Origin: SAR324 cluster bacterium REDSEA-S27_B3
GTDB taxonomy: Bacteria > SAR324 > NAC60-12
DNA: 64,000 nucleotides
Assembly: GCA_001627865.1 (NCBI GenBank)
Contig: LUQO01000002.1
Location: 1-64,000, forward strand
Direction: 5' to 3'
Made by a program: the position numbers and the translations under genes. Shown in pieces: positions 19,925 through 29,336 of this stretch. Each line of letters starts with the position of its first letter. Positions within the stretch are counted from its first letter, which is position 1. The notes beneath the pieces were generated by a model. That model saw only the letters and a list, made by a program, of their open reading frames with translations. It ran no database searches and had not been told where the DNA came from.

Positions 19925-20854
19925 ATGGAACCTAATTTTTATGTCGTCGGAGATAATCGTTTAACGGCGTTCTTTTTGAGAAATTTCAAATTTTTTATCA
20001 TCCTGCTGATATTAATTATTATTGGTCTGTCAGTCACAATTGCATATCTGCGTTTTATTAACTTGCAGGATTTGAAAAAGATAAATGTGCAGATGGAGCA
20101 GGAAAAATCAAGAACCGCCAGCCTGATTGAAAAACTAAAGCAAACAGGACAACGTGACTCAAAATGGGAACAGCAGGTATTGTCTCAGTCTTCCAAGCAG
20201 AAAAAATTGAACGAACAGCAGGCATCTCTGATAGAGAAGCAATCAGTGGAAATATCTGAACTGAAATCCATACTGCAGCAACGGGAACAGGTGGTGCAGC
20301 AATTTCAACGAGAAAAAACCTCTACTCAAGATCAAATCAACAACCTGCAGCTTAAAGTTCATTCACTGCAGCAGCAGCTACGCAGCACGCAGGCTTCTTT
20401 ATCAGAATCAAAAACTGAAAATCAGAATCTAAATACAAAAATTACTGAGTTTGAGGAAGAAATACGCAAATTTGAATTGAAAGAGAAAAAACGCATTCAG
20501 CAAGCTTCAGCCAGCGCTAAAAGTTTGAAATCCAAGTCAGTTGATAATCCTGCTGTCACAGCTGAAAAAATAAAAATAAATGCTGATGGAGGAAATGTTA
20601 AGGTAAGTTTCTACCTGACAAATAAAACCAAAAAACTTGAAATAGGAAGGACCGGATTGTTTCTTTCATCCAGGAAAAACCTTGATAAAGATATTCCATT
20701 AAGAATCGAGACCTCCATCCCCTTTAAAATTAGAAGATACAGAGTAATAACCAGAACATTTACCAATGTTAAACCTGGGACATTTCTGCGAATCATGATA
20801 TGGAATGAAAAAAACCAACCCATCGTGGATGAAGCCTTTCCTGTTGATCAGTAG
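19925..20854 (+). CDS. Membrane-anchored coiled-coil protein
   Basis: Unrecognised protein of about 309 residues. One transmembrane helix (FFIILLILIIIGLSVTIAYL, about 20-40 from this start) is followed by a long Gln/Lys/Glu-rich coiled coil (about 50-200) and a beta-rich C-terminal domain (about 215-309: KIKINADGGNVKVSFYLTN, then RIMIWNEKNQP). Topology suggests a periplasmic coiled-coil stalk. A TTG at 19904 overlaps the dprA stop, but ATG 19925 is a better start (MEPNFYVVGD). It lies between dprA and an ABC ATPase. Confidence 0.75.
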   Translation: MEPNFYVVGDNRLTAFFLRNFKFFIILLILIIIGLSVTIAYLRFINLQDLKKINVQMEQEKSRTASLIEKLKQTGQRDSKWEQQVLSQSSKQKKLNEQQASLIEKQSVEISELKSILQQREQVVQQFQREKTSTQDQINNLQLKVHSLQQQLRSTQASLSESKTENQNLNTKITEFEEEIRKFELKEKKRIQQASASAKSLKSKSVDNPAVTAEKIKINADGGNVKVSFYLTNKTKKLEIGRTGLFLSSRKNLDKDIPLRIETSIPFKIRRYRVITRTFTNVKPGTFLRIMIWNEKNQPIVDEAFPVDQ

Positions 20855-20883
20855 TACTAATTCCATTCATTCCCTCCTTCAGC

Positions 20884-21588
20884 ATGTCTGCCATCTTAAG
20901 CCTTGAGCATGTCAGCAAACGTTATGGCTATCGCCGCATCCTCGATGACATAACATTCTCCCTTGATACAGGAGAATTCATAATGCTTATCGGCAATAAT
21001 GGAGCAGGAAAGTCAACATTGCTGCGTATTATCAGTACATTGTCTAAGCCTACTCAAGGTAGAATTACTTTTCATGGGATAAACCAAAAAGACAGCTTGA
21101 AGGAATGGCGGCAAAAAATAGGTATAATTTCTCATGAAAACAGGTTGTATGGTGATCTTAGTTCAATAGATAATTTGCGTATTTTTGGAACACTTTATGG
21201 TGTGGAGGATCTGAAAATCAAAACTGACAATATATTGCAGGAAACCGATCTGTCTCATGTGTCACGGCTGCCGGTTGGTAATTTCAGCAGCGGAATGATA
21301 AAACGCCTGATGATCGCGCGGCTGATGCTTTGCCAGCCTGAAATACTGATTCTTGATGAACCGTTCACGGGACTTGATCAACATTCAAATAGCTGGTTTC
21401 ATAATTATCTGCATGAATTTCACCAGCAGGGAGGTACAGTGCTGATTGCTACACACCAACTGGAATTGGGACTGAATTTAGCAACTCGAGTGCTTGTTTT
21501 ACATAAACAACGCATACAGCATGATAATTCAACAGCTGGATTGAGCGTGAATCAGTGTGTTAATTGGCTTGATAATAATGCTGTTTAA
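20884..21588 (+). CDS. ABC transporter ATP-binding protein, CcmA-like
   Basis: ABC ATPase of 234 residues with Walker A GNNGAGKST (about 37-45), signature NFSSGMIKRLMIARLML, and Walker B ILILDEPFTGLD. The short form and sequence resemble CcmA (haem exporter ATPase) and related export ATPases. No permease gene (CcmB/C) is in the neighbourhood, so the partner is unknown and a cytochrome-c role is not established. The gene overlaps the start of the next gene by 11 bp, implying a coupled unit with the U32-like protein. Confidence 0.85.
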   Translation: MSAILSLEHVSKRYGYRRILDDITFSLDTGEFIMLIGNNGAGKSTLLRIISTLSKPTQGRITFHGINQKDSLKEWRQKIGIISHENRLYGDLSSIDNLRIFGTLYGVEDLKIKTDNILQETDLSHVSRLPVGNFSSGMIKRLMIARLMLCQPEILILDEPFTGLDQHSNSWFHNYLHEFHQQGGTVLIATHQLELGLNLATRVLVLHKQRIQHDNSTAGLSVNQCVNWLDNNAV

Positions 21589-22735
21589 CACCTTTCTTGA
21601 AAACCATTCTGAGCTTAAATTGATCCATGATACTTCCATACGTGAAGTTATTTTAGAACACCAAACACTCAGTCGAATGGGCAGGCTCAGTACTAAAGCC
21701 CTGCTGTCTCTTACGGATGCAGCTCTTGCAGCAGGGTTATCTCCAGTTCTGCAATGGGACATACTTTGCACTGAGAATAATTTCAAGCGCTGCATAAAAC
21801 TGCTGGATGATCTTCCTTTAGCAAAATATAACGCAATCCGCGTCCAGGACATTGGCGCGGCAGAATGGGTACGTCATGAACATCCTGATCTTCCAATTCA
21901 GTTAATTGCAGAAACAGGTAATCATAATTTAACAGGGCTTAAACGGTGGTGTAATTATTTTGGTAAACAGCTGCAACGTCTTGTTCTGTCAAATGAACTG
22001 CCTAAATCTACTTTAAAAAAATATTGTGAATCACTGACTGCGCCATGTGAAATATTGGCTGCAGGCAGGATTTTATTATTTTATACACCACGCAAACTGT
22101 TGAATATAAATGCGCTTTCAACAGACTCCTCAGAAACCAGGGAAAATGTACTGGTCCCTTCTGATCAACCACAAAGACGTTTCCCTACCATTCAAAATCA
22201 ACATGGAACTTTTATGTATCACCATAAAGATCTGTTTTTATTGGATTATATTCCAGAATTGAAGAACGCAAACCTGAGTGTTTTGCGGCTTGATTTCAGG
22301 CATATAGACATGCAAGCAGACACGATTAAAAAAATTGACATGCTCCTTGAAGCATTTGAAAAACAGACAGTAAAGTCACTGAAATCGAAATGGCCCTCCA
22401 AAATTACACGTGGGTTTTTTAGAGCCAACCGTACTGACCTGGCAATTGAGCGCATTAAAAACCCCCACCGCAAGGACCATGGAGAAACACTCGTGGGATG
22501 TGTAGTTGAGTCTGTCAAGGAAGAACATCTGATTTTATTATCCCGCAAATCATTCCGTTGTGGTAAACAATTACTGGGAATTACTCCGGAAGGCAGGGAA
22601 TGCTTAATTTTGACTGAATCCATAAATACCACTGATGGACAGCCTGTCAATGAAATTGTTTCGGGAAATCTGTACAAAGTTCCACATGTCAAATATGTTA
22701 CAGCTGAAACTCTGGTATACAGCCGCGCTGAATAA
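21578..22735 (+). CDS. U32-peptidase-like protein
   Basis: Protein of about 385 residues, related by overall pattern to the peptidase U32 family (a group that includes tRNA and ubiquinone hydroxylation factors). Supporting segments are the TIM-barrel-like VQDIGAAEWVRHEHPDLPIQ and LIAETGNHNLTG, then EILAAGRILLFYTPRKLL. The usual Cys-rich cluster of the U32 family is not obvious, so activity is uncertain. ATG 21578 was chosen because an upstream start at 21557 would overlap the ABC gene further. It overlaps that gene by 11 bp. Confidence 0.65.
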   Translation: MLFNTFLENHSELKLIHDTSIREVILEHQTLSRMGRLSTKALLSLTDAALAAGLSPVLQWDILCTENNFKRCIKLLDDLPLAKYNAIRVQDIGAAEWVRHEHPDLPIQLIAETGNHNLTGLKRWCNYFGKQLQRLVLSNELPKSTLKKYCESLTAPCEILAAGRILLFYTPRKLLNINALSTDSSETRENVLVPSDQPQRRFPTIQNQHGTFMYHHKDLFLLDYIPELKNANLSVLRLDFRHIDMQADTIKKIDMLLEAFEKQTVKSLKSKWPSKITRGFFRANRTDLAIERIKNPHRKDHGETLVGCVVESVKEEHLILLSRKSFRCGKQLLGITPEGRECLILTESINTTDGQPVNEIVSGNLYKVPHVKYVTAETLVYSRAE

Positions 22736-22870
22736 TTAAAGAATGATTGATGTTTGAGTTTTTCGCATTTAAGCGTTATCATTTTAGGCCCTGATAATAA
22801 CTGTTTCCCTTGCTTCCTTAATACATCCCAATCTTTATTCTGTATTATAATGTAATAAATACAGTTACTT

Positions 22871-23791
22871 ATGCAAGTTATTCATTTCCAAAAAAAACCT
22901 AAAGAAACTCCAAGAACTGTTGTTACCATTGGAAATTTTGATGGGATTCACCTGGGTCACCATGCCTTGATCTCTGCCGCAGTCAACGAAGCACATTCGC
23001 GTGGCTGTGCCAGTGCCCTGGTGACTTTCGATCCGCATCCGCAGGAAATAATTCATTCTCAACAACCTGTTTCACGAATTTGTACATCAGTACATCAACT
23101 TAGGTTGCTTGAGGAACTGGGACTGGATGAAGTGCATGTGATTCAGTTCACTAAGGAATTATCTCAAATGCTTCCGGAGGATTTTGCTCTTCAGTTTTTA
23201 ATCAGGCGCTTTGACTTGGTTAAATTAGTGATTGGATATGACTTCAGATTTGGCAAACATCGTGCGGGAGATTTCAAGTTGCTTGAGAACCTCAGTCAGC
23301 AATATAACTTTTCACTTGAAGAGATAGCGCCGATACAGCAAAAAGGACAAACCGTAAGCAGTACCCTTATACGTCAACTGATCAGCGAATTTCAATTTGC
23401 TGATATACATCTGTATTTGGGCAGGGAATACAGTATATACGGCAAGGTGGAAAAGGGAGAGCAGCGTGGAAAGGAGCTCGGTTTTCCTACCGCAAATATA
23501 CTTCCAAAAATCACTTTAGCATTAGCTGAAGGAGTCTATGTTACCAAAATAAAATTAGCAGAAAAAACATGTTATGGTGTCACAAATGCCGGAAACAAGC
23601 CGACATTTGGCAACAACGCTTTCACAGTTGAAACTTATATTTTTGATTTTGAAGAAGATATTTATGGAGAATATATTGAAGTAATTCCTCTTCATCAATT
23701 ACGTCAGGAAATGAAATTTGCCTGTATTGAGGATCTGAGAAAACAAATCAAGAAGGACGTGGAAAGCGCTCGGAAATATTTAAACTTCTAA
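22871..23791 (+). CDS. ribF: Bifunctional riboflavin kinase / FAD synthetase
   Basis: Makes FMN from riboflavin, then FAD from FMN. The 306-residue protein has an N-terminal FAD synthetase nucleotidyltransferase domain (TIGNFDGIHLGHHALI, then FDPHPQE, and GYDFRFGKHRAGD) and a C-terminal flavokinase domain with GKELGFPTANI and GVTNAGNKPTFG. Length matches the family. Start ATG is preceded by an AT-rich leader; no FMN riboswitch was recognisable. It ends the conserved block on this side. Confidence 0.96.
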   Translation: MQVIHFQKKPKETPRTVVTIGNFDGIHLGHHALISAAVNEAHSRGCASALVTFDPHPQEIIHSQQPVSRICTSVHQLRLLEELGLDEVHVIQFTKELSQMLPEDFALQFLIRRFDLVKLVIGYDFRFGKHRAGDFKLLENLSQQYNFSLEEIAPIQQKGQTVSSTLIRQLISEFQFADIHLYLGREYSIYGKVEKGEQRGKELGFPTANILPKITLALAEGVYVTKIKLAEKTCYGVTNAGNKPTFGNNAFTVETYIFDFEEDIYGEYIEVIPLHQLRQEMKFACIEDLRKQIKKDVESARKYLNF

Positions 23792-23872
23792 AAATTGCTG
23801 CCAGGTTATTGCTTACTCTGAAACAAAAAATCTTTACTCCATCAAGATGTGTAAAAAACACTGCGCTTGAAG

Positions 23873-24463
23873 TTACTTGTATTTATCATTCAGACCAATA
23901 TTTTTCAGAATCATCGGTTTGATCTTTTCTATTCTTTTTGTCTTTGTTTCCTCCCTTTTTGCTTCAGCAATATAATCAGCATATTCTCTTTGTTTTGACA
24001 TACTTAATTGTTGAAAGCATTTTATTAGCTGCTTATCTGCCTTTATTTCTGCCATCAGTTTATCAGGAATATTGAGTGATCGGTTTTTCTCCGGTTTTAT
24101 TTTTTTACCCTCTTTTTGAACGTTTATTGCTTCATCTATATAATTTATTATTAATTTTTCTTCAATATCATCAATTGAATAGAAACGCCACTGGCGCAGA
24201 GACTTTGTCTTTCCATCCTGAGCGCTAATTAATATTCCCTGCTCATCTTTTAAAAATACTCCATTAAAAAACCAGATACCGAAATAGGATTTAAAACCTG
24301 CTAAACCTGCAACATTTTTTCCATCTAGTGTGTAAGTCGGCATACCCCATTTCACAGTCTCCTGTAATTCTGTCCTGAGTAAAATCTTCCTCAACTTGGT
24401 CAAAGCTTTTTTCCACTCATTGTTGGATGAAAAATAATCATCTGCAGTCTTATGTCTTTCCAT
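23873..24463 (-). CDS. YdeI/OmdA-like DUF1801 protein
   Basis: Hypothetical protein of 196 residues. The N-terminal part (about 10-115) matches the DUF1801 fold pattern, for example ETVKWGMPTYTLDGKNVAGLAGFKSYFGIWF (landmark only), and the C-terminal part (about 140-190) resembles the OmdA/YdeI domain with SKQREYADYIAEAKREET. Biochemical role is unknown; such proteins have been linked to stress or peptide resistance. It opens the accessory region, convergent with ribF. Confidence is in the family, not the function. Confidence 0.75.
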   Translation of the reverse strand: MERHKTADDYFSSNNEWKKALTKLRKILLRTELQETVKWGMPTYTLDGKNVAGLAGFKSYFGIWFFNGVFLKDEQGILISAQDGKTKSLRQWRFYSIDDIEEKLIINYIDEAINVQKEGKKIKPEKNRSLNIPDKLMAEIKADKQLIKCFQQLSMSKQREYADYIAEAKREETKTKRIEKIKPMILKNIGLNDKYK

Positions 24464-24510
24464 GGCAATCTCCTGAAGAATTAGAATACTTTTGTCAGCA
24501 AGATTATTTT

Positions 24511-25872
24511 CTATTCCAGGCTTACTAAAATTTCATCAATTATCTCAGTTGTCATCTCAGGATTCAAAAAAGCAAACCGCAGCACAGGTTTTTGATCAAC
24601 CAAAGACGGGACAACATAACATACCTGGTTTTTTAACTGTTCGGTGGACCATCTTTTATACTCATCCCAATCCCAGCCATTACGTTCAAAAACCACAACT
24701 GATAGAATCGGCTCCATAAACAGTCTCAGATAAGGAAGCGCGATTATTTTTTCCGACGCATACCTTGCCATATCAAGGGAATGTTCTATTGCTTCACGAT
24801 AAGAAGCAACACCATAAACTGACAAAGAAAACCACAATGGTAAACCACGTGCACGTCTTGAAAGATGAAAAGCATAATCCGACGGGTTGTTGCCTTCTTC
24901 ATCCTGGTGTAAAACATCCAGGTAGCCGGCTTTCTGGGCGTGTACTTCAGCAGCCAGACTTTTATCCCGATAAATTACTGCAGCGCAATCCAGAGGGGCA
25001 AATAACCATTTATGTGGATCCACAATAAAAGAATCTGCTTTTTCAATCCCATCATAAAGATGTCTAACTTTTGGTGATAATAGTCCAGCACCACCATAAG
25101 CAGCGTCAACATGTAGCCAGGTATCAGTTTGTTCAGCATATCTGGATAGACTTTCAAGATCATCAACTATTCCTAGATTAGTTGTACCTGCAGTCGCAAC
25201 CACAGCAAAAATAGCGTAATCCTTATATTTATTACTCTTATTAAGTTCTTTCAAAATACTTTGCGAGTTTAGCTGTCTGTTCTGTGCTGTTGGCACAACA
25301 ATTATTTCACAATCCATAACTGATGCAGTACTCTTTACAGACGAGTGAGCCTGATCAGAACAAACAATCGCAAGGCGTTTATTATTTGATGAATGGCTTC
25401 TTCTATAAAATTCCCTGGCAACAACCAAAGCAGAAAGGTTTCCAAGAGTTCCTCCTGAGATGAAGCAGCCTCCTGCCTCTTCAGGAAAATCAGCCAGATC
25501 AGCAATCCAGCGAATAACCTGATTTTCGGCCCAAACCGCACCGCTTGCTTCCTGCCATGATGTCCCGTTAAGTGATCCTGCTGAAACTACCAGGTCAAAA
25601 ATCATTGAAGCCTTAGTAGGTGCCACTGGAATAAAAGAAAGAAATCGTGGTGAGTCAATTGAAACTATGCTTTCCTCCAACACAGATTTGTATTGATTAA
25701 ATACTGTTTCAATTGGATTTCCCTCTTCACAAATCAGGCATTTTGCGTTTTCATTAAAAAAATCAACTGTCCTTGAATTATCCAATGTAGGCGGGTCAAG
25801 ACTTAAACGCTCAATTGTATGAGACAGAACATTCAGCAGGATTCGAGCAACTTTATCGTCAAATTTATGCAT
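24511..25872 (-). CDS. PLP-dependent amino-acid decarboxylase (group II)
   Basis: Group II decarboxylase like aromatic-L-amino-acid or 2,4-diaminobutyrate decarboxylases, 453 residues. The PLP lysine is K287 in VDPHKWLFAPLDCA. Other family landmarks are GGTLGNLSALVVARE (phosphate-binding), WLHVDAAYGGAG (pyridine-N Asp) and ATAGTTNLGIVDD. The substrate cannot be read from the sequence; tyrosine/tryptophan or L-2,4-diaminobutyrate are possible. It is part of the minus-strand accessory block with a GNAT and an amine oxidase, which could act in amine metabolism, but that link is inference. Confidence 0.88.
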   Translation of the reverse strand: MHKFDDKVARILLNVLSHTIERLSLDPPTLDNSRTVDFFNENAKCLICEEGNPIETVFNQYKSVLEESIVSIDSPRFLSFIPVAPTKASMIFDLVVSAGSLNGTSWQEASGAVWAENQVIRWIADLADFPEEAGGCFISGGTLGNLSALVVAREFYRRSHSSNNKRLAIVCSDQAHSSVKSTASVMDCEIIVVPTAQNRQLNSQSILKELNKSNKYKDYAIFAVVATAGTTNLGIVDDLESLSRYAEQTDTWLHVDAAYGGAGLLSPKVRHLYDGIEKADSFIVDPHKWLFAPLDCAAVIYRDKSLAAEVHAQKAGYLDVLHQDEEGNNPSDYAFHLSRRARGLPLWFSLSVYGVASYREAIEHSLDMARYASEKIIALPYLRLFMEPILSVVVFERNGWDWDEYKRWSTEQLKNQVCYVVPSLVDQKPVLRFAFLNPEMTTEIIDEILVSLE

Positions 25873-25951
25873 GTTGTTTTGTGAATAAAAATAAATTCAA
25901 TTAGAAAACTGCAGTATTCAATAATTGAAATATGAAGAGTTTATACAGCAA

Positions 25952-26530
25952 CTAACTCAATTCTATCCTCATAATTGGACGAGTAGGTGACCGTCGTTTG
26001 ATCTCTTTGAAACCTGCAAGGATAAACGCCTGGGAGAGTCCGGTCCAGGCAAATGCAGGTGGTAAATCTTTCTCAGATCTTGGTTCAACAGGGTAGCCTT
26101 CCACCAGTTTTGCGCCTCGCGACCCGGCGTATCTGACAGCAGCTCGCAAAAGCTCGATTGAAACACCTTTTTTTCTGAATGACTTTTCAACGAATAAACA
26201 GGCGACTGACCAGCAAGCGCGATCATCAATGGTCTGAAGTATGTGGGATCTTGATAAAGCAGAATACTTGTCTCTGGGGGAAATCGCACACCAGCCGATT
26301 GCTATGTTATTGTGAAATGCCAGAATACCCGGAACTTCTTCCGAGTTGACAATGGACTTCATGGCATTTTTGTTGCCGTCTCCTTTTTGCGACTCAAACT
26401 GTTTCCTTGTAAGACGCCAAAGCATGCACCAGCACCCGCCGCATGCTCCTCGCTCACCAAACAAGTATTCAAAGTCATCCCATTTGTCTTTAGTCAATGG
26501 TTGAAATGATAATTGTAACGATATGCTCAT
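25952..26530 (-). CDS. GNAT-family acetyltransferase
   Basis: N-acetyltransferase of 192 residues. The N-terminal Cys-rich GACGGCWCMLWR motif is characteristic of a GNAT subgroup. It is followed by GWCAISPRDKY and ACLFVEKSFRKKGVSIELL (acetyl-CoA binding, RKKGV). The later VEGYPV and GFKEI segments also fit. The substrate is unknown. It lies between the decarboxylase and amine oxidase genes. Confidence 0.85.
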   Translation of the reverse strand: MSISLQLSFQPLTKDKWDDFEYLFGERGACGGCWCMLWRLTRKQFESQKGDGNKNAMKSIVNSEEVPGILAFHNNIAIGWCAISPRDKYSALSRSHILQTIDDRACWSVACLFVEKSFRKKGVSIELLRAAVRYAGSRGAKLVEGYPVEPRSEKDLPPAFAWTGLSQAFILAGFKEIKRRSPTRPIMRIELS

Positions 26531-26596
26531 ATCGCTATTTCTAAATCACCTTAATTGAACACGTATTGCCCAGCAAAATAAGAAACACACACAGCT

Positions 26597-27769
26597 TTAC
26601 AGAAGAATTTCGTGAACAGCATCTCTGGCAGAACGTACTGCATTATGCACTCCGCCCCAGTCGTCTTCCTGAGTATATGCTTCTCCTGCAAAAAAGATCT
26701 TTTGTTCAACAGACGTCGATAAAATACTTGAAATTCGGGAGGGCACAACGTCCGCTAAATATGCTGAGCGTATGAATGGTTCCTCACTCCAGTTCTGTAC
26801 TATATGTTTGACAAAAGTGCGGGATGGGATACCGCTGAATATCTCATCAAGTTCGTTCAGAATATAATCTTTTAGATCAATTCCGGAATGAGCCTGGTAT
26901 TGCAGCGCCTGTTCTCCAACAGCAAATAAACCCAGAATGTTTGAGTTTGTATTTTGAGCGTAAGCGGCATCATAATACAGTCGCTGTCCCCAATTAGTTT
27001 CGCTATCAGTGAAGAGGAGTTCCGTTGGATAAAACTTCTCGGTAAATTCCATAAATACCTTGATACCACCCCAAACTAACGCCTCATCAATTGCTTCTAA
27101 CTTAGCCCTGGGCAACTTCGGGATAAATTGTACATCCCCATCTTGCAGTATCTTAAGCGGCACAGTTACCAAAACTTTATCCGCTTCATATCTGACACTG
27201 TCGCTATCCGTTAAAATTATTTTATCATTCCGGTAGTCAACATCTACAATCTGTGTGTTAAATTTAATACTTGGGTGGATATTTGATACTACATATTCAT
27301 CAAAAAAATCGAACCATGTAGAGCCGATGAATTTTCTGTCGGCATATTTACCTAAGTTGGTGTACATTAACATGCCACTATTATAATAACCGATTCTGTC
27401 ATAGTAATTATATCCCTGAGTCTGCGTAGTAATTTTTACATTAGCATCATTTACAATATCCTTAAGAATACTCTCCTTAACATGTAACCATTCAGCCCCA
27501 AGAGGAATTGGAAAATCTGAAAATGTGTTTGTCCGTTTCATTCTCCCGCCATAGGCATGTGAACTTTCTAAGATTGTGAAATCAATACCCCTTTGTTCTA
27601 ACAAATAGCCCGCAGACATCCCGGCAGCACCCGCACCAATTATCAATACGTTGCCTGAAAATATTACATGCTTGAAATCAGTATTATGAGCAAAAGCATG
27701 AGGAATCATCGGTGAAATCACCGATATTCCTAGCAAACCGCAAATTTTTAATAATTCTCTCCTGTTCAC
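26597..27769 (-). CDS. FAD-dependent amine oxidase / flavoprotein, exported
   Basis: Flavin monoamine-oxidase type protein of 390 residues. The N-terminus NRRELLKICGLLG resembles a twin-arginine export signal (RR then hydrophobic), with a signal-like segment to about 28. The FAD-binding LIIGAGAAGMSAGYLLEQRG (about 44-63) and GGRM are present, and the C-terminal FAGEAYTQEDDWGGVHNAVRSA is the second FAD signature. Start chosen from the RR motif. It probably oxidises an amine or polyamine in the periplasm, but substrate is not evident. Confidence 0.85.
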   Translation of the reverse strand: MNRRELLKICGLLGISVISPMIPHAFAHNTDFKHVIFSGNVLIIGAGAAGMSAGYLLEQRGIDFTILESSHAYGGRMKRTNTFSDFPIPLGAEWLHVKESILKDIVNDANVKITTQTQGYNYYDRIGYYNSGMLMYTNLGKYADRKFIGSTWFDFFDEYVVSNIHPSIKFNTQIVDVDYRNDKIILTDSDSVRYEADKVLVTVPLKILQDGDVQFIPKLPRAKLEAIDEALVWGGIKVFMEFTEKFYPTELLFTDSETNWGQRLYYDAAYAQNTNSNILGLFAVGEQALQYQAHSGIDLKDYILNELDEIFSGIPSRTFVKHIVQNWSEEPFIRSAYLADVVPSRISSILSTSVEQKIFFAGEAYTQEDDWGGVHNAVRSARDAVHEILL

Positions 27770-27864
27770 CTAAAACATCATCCTGGATATTAGTGAAATC
27801 GGTTTTGTTAAGTACCCGGAAGGTGACTTGTTTGCCTCAAGTCCGGAATTGAAAAACTTATCTA

Positions 27865-28329
27865 TTAGTTACCAGCAAGGATCGTTGGCCATTTTACATC
27901 CCCTTTCTGTATATTTCCGGGAATATCCCGGAACCAATTCTTTTGTACCTCTTTGCTGTAGTTGAGATACAACTTTCCCTGGTGAATGTGCCATGCTTCA
28001 GGATCGATACTTGCGGTATATCCTCTGCTGACAGCCCAAGCACAGTAGCCCCCATATTGAGGAGCATATTTCTCAGGCGACTGAATAAAATCTTCCTGAT
28101 TTTGTTGAGAGTCAAAGTACCAATTTGCTTTTTTCCATTTATATTGAAACTTTTTCTGTCCCTCAATAGCTTTGCCTTTTTTGAAGTACGCAACAGGATC
28201 ATATCCTCGAAGGGCTTGTCCCATAAGGTTTGTGTAAATTGGCTCTAACCCTAAGGCAGGACTATTCTGGTTAATAAAAAATAAGAATAGAAACAAAATG
28301 AAATGAACCAAGCGATATGTTGTTTTCAT
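27865..28329 (-). CDS. Exported YHS-domain protein
   Basis: Small secreted protein of 154 residues with a signal peptide (hydrophobic about 8-27, cleavage near GLEP). The YHS pattern includes YDPVAYFKKGKAI and the AFYWCF-like KWKKANWYFDS, then the QYGGYCAWAVSRGYTA segment. YHS domains are metal- or ligand-binding; exported members are often near copper or heme genes. The precise ligand is unknown. Isolated gene between the amine oxidase and the decayed dehydrogenase. Confidence 0.8.
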   Translation of the reverse strand: MKTTYRLVHFILFLFLFFINQNSPALGLEPIYTNLMGQALRGYDPVAYFKKGKAIEGQKKFQYKWKKANWYFDSQQNQEDFIQSPEKYAPQYGGYCAWAVSRGYTASIDPEAWHIHQGKLYLNYSKEVQKNWFRDIPGNIQKGDVKWPTILAGN

Positions 28330-28656
28330 AAAGCCCTTTCAATTAATTTGATAAGAGAGACCAACTTGTAATTCTCAGGCAACTTGTCCGAAAATCTTTA
28401 TAATATCAGGTAAATACGGTAAGATAATTAATGATACGGAAACTTCCTGATATCCATGAAGTATATCTGATAGCCCATCTATTATCAGGAAAATCAGTAA
28501 AGTGCGAGAAAAATGTAACAATACGGTTAATTAAATTGATTCATTGGACTCTAACAGCTAATCAAGTATGTATTTCAGTCTTTTCCAGCTATGGAAAATA
28601 AGCAGATTAAACCTGGAACACCACTTATTAAGCAGCTGGAAATTATTTTAATGAAA
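28330..28656. other. Gene-poor 327-bp stretch
   Basis: AT-rich (about 33% GC in the line at 28441-28500) sequence between the YHS gene and the decayed dehydrogenase. I see no convincing gene, hairpin or repeat. A 47-codon plus ORF beginning near 28591 overlaps the pseudogene and looks random. Confidence 0.5.
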
Positions 28657-29174
28657 TCAATCAACAGACATTACAACCTTGCCTACTACCCTCCCGGATT
28701 CACTAGTAGTGTGGGCTTGTCGAACTTGGTTTAACGGAAAGACTTCTTCTATTGATGCTTCAAGCTTTCCTGATGCAGCCATGGTTTTCAGTACATGCAA
28801 ATGTTCTCCCGATGACCTGACCAGCATGCCTATTGATTTCTTTGAGCGAAAACGGTTCAGCACACTGCCGAACAAATAAAGTGAAACACTCGGAACAGCC
28901 GTTACTAAAGTAATTCCTGCTTTAAGAAGATGTTTTGTTTTTTGAAGTGACAAGTTGCCTCAACAGTACCAGAGAAGTCACCGCCTAATATATTTGGGGG
29001 TGCCAATCCACTCATAATTTTCATCTGTCCGCTTCTGATTTTCCAATCAATAGCATTTACAGAACAAGCACGAACACGAACAAGAACATCATGGTCTCCT
29101 ACTTGTAGTTATTCAACTTCTTCAATATTCAACACTTCAACAGGACCAAAGCCGGAAGTGACAACTGCTTTCAT
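28657..29174 (-). pseudogene. Decayed zinc-type alcohol dehydrogenase / quinone oxidoreductase
   Basis: Read from the ATG at 29174: MKAVVTSGFGPVEVLNIEEVE, then an in-frame TAA, then continuous family-like sequence (VGDHDVLVRVRACSVNAIDW, LGGDFSGTVEA). The reading then shifts frame near 28955 and resumes as the C-terminal part of the family (LKAGITLV to GRVVGKVVMSVD). The middle of the protein (about 170-200 residues of a normal ~320) is missing. So there are three lesions: nonsense codon, internal deletion, frameshift. The intact 98-residue end ORF is not a separate gene. The parent was likely a zinc-independent MDR quinone oxidoreductase. Confidence 0.85.
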
Positions 29175-29336
29175 AGTTTCTCCTGAATTGTAATCGGGTT
29201 TGAAAGTTTGGACATACCAATATAATGCTTAACTCTCAGTTTTATACGGCGGTAACGATAATAAACAGCTACCAGACCGGCATGTGCGAGCATAATTGTG
29301 CTGAAGAATGTAGGTGTCACCACTTTACTGACCAGC

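Noticed and set aside
28591-28734. 47-codon plus ORF starting MENKQIKPG
   Set aside because: It overlaps the dehydrogenase pseudogene on the other strand; no ribosome binding site and no family seen.
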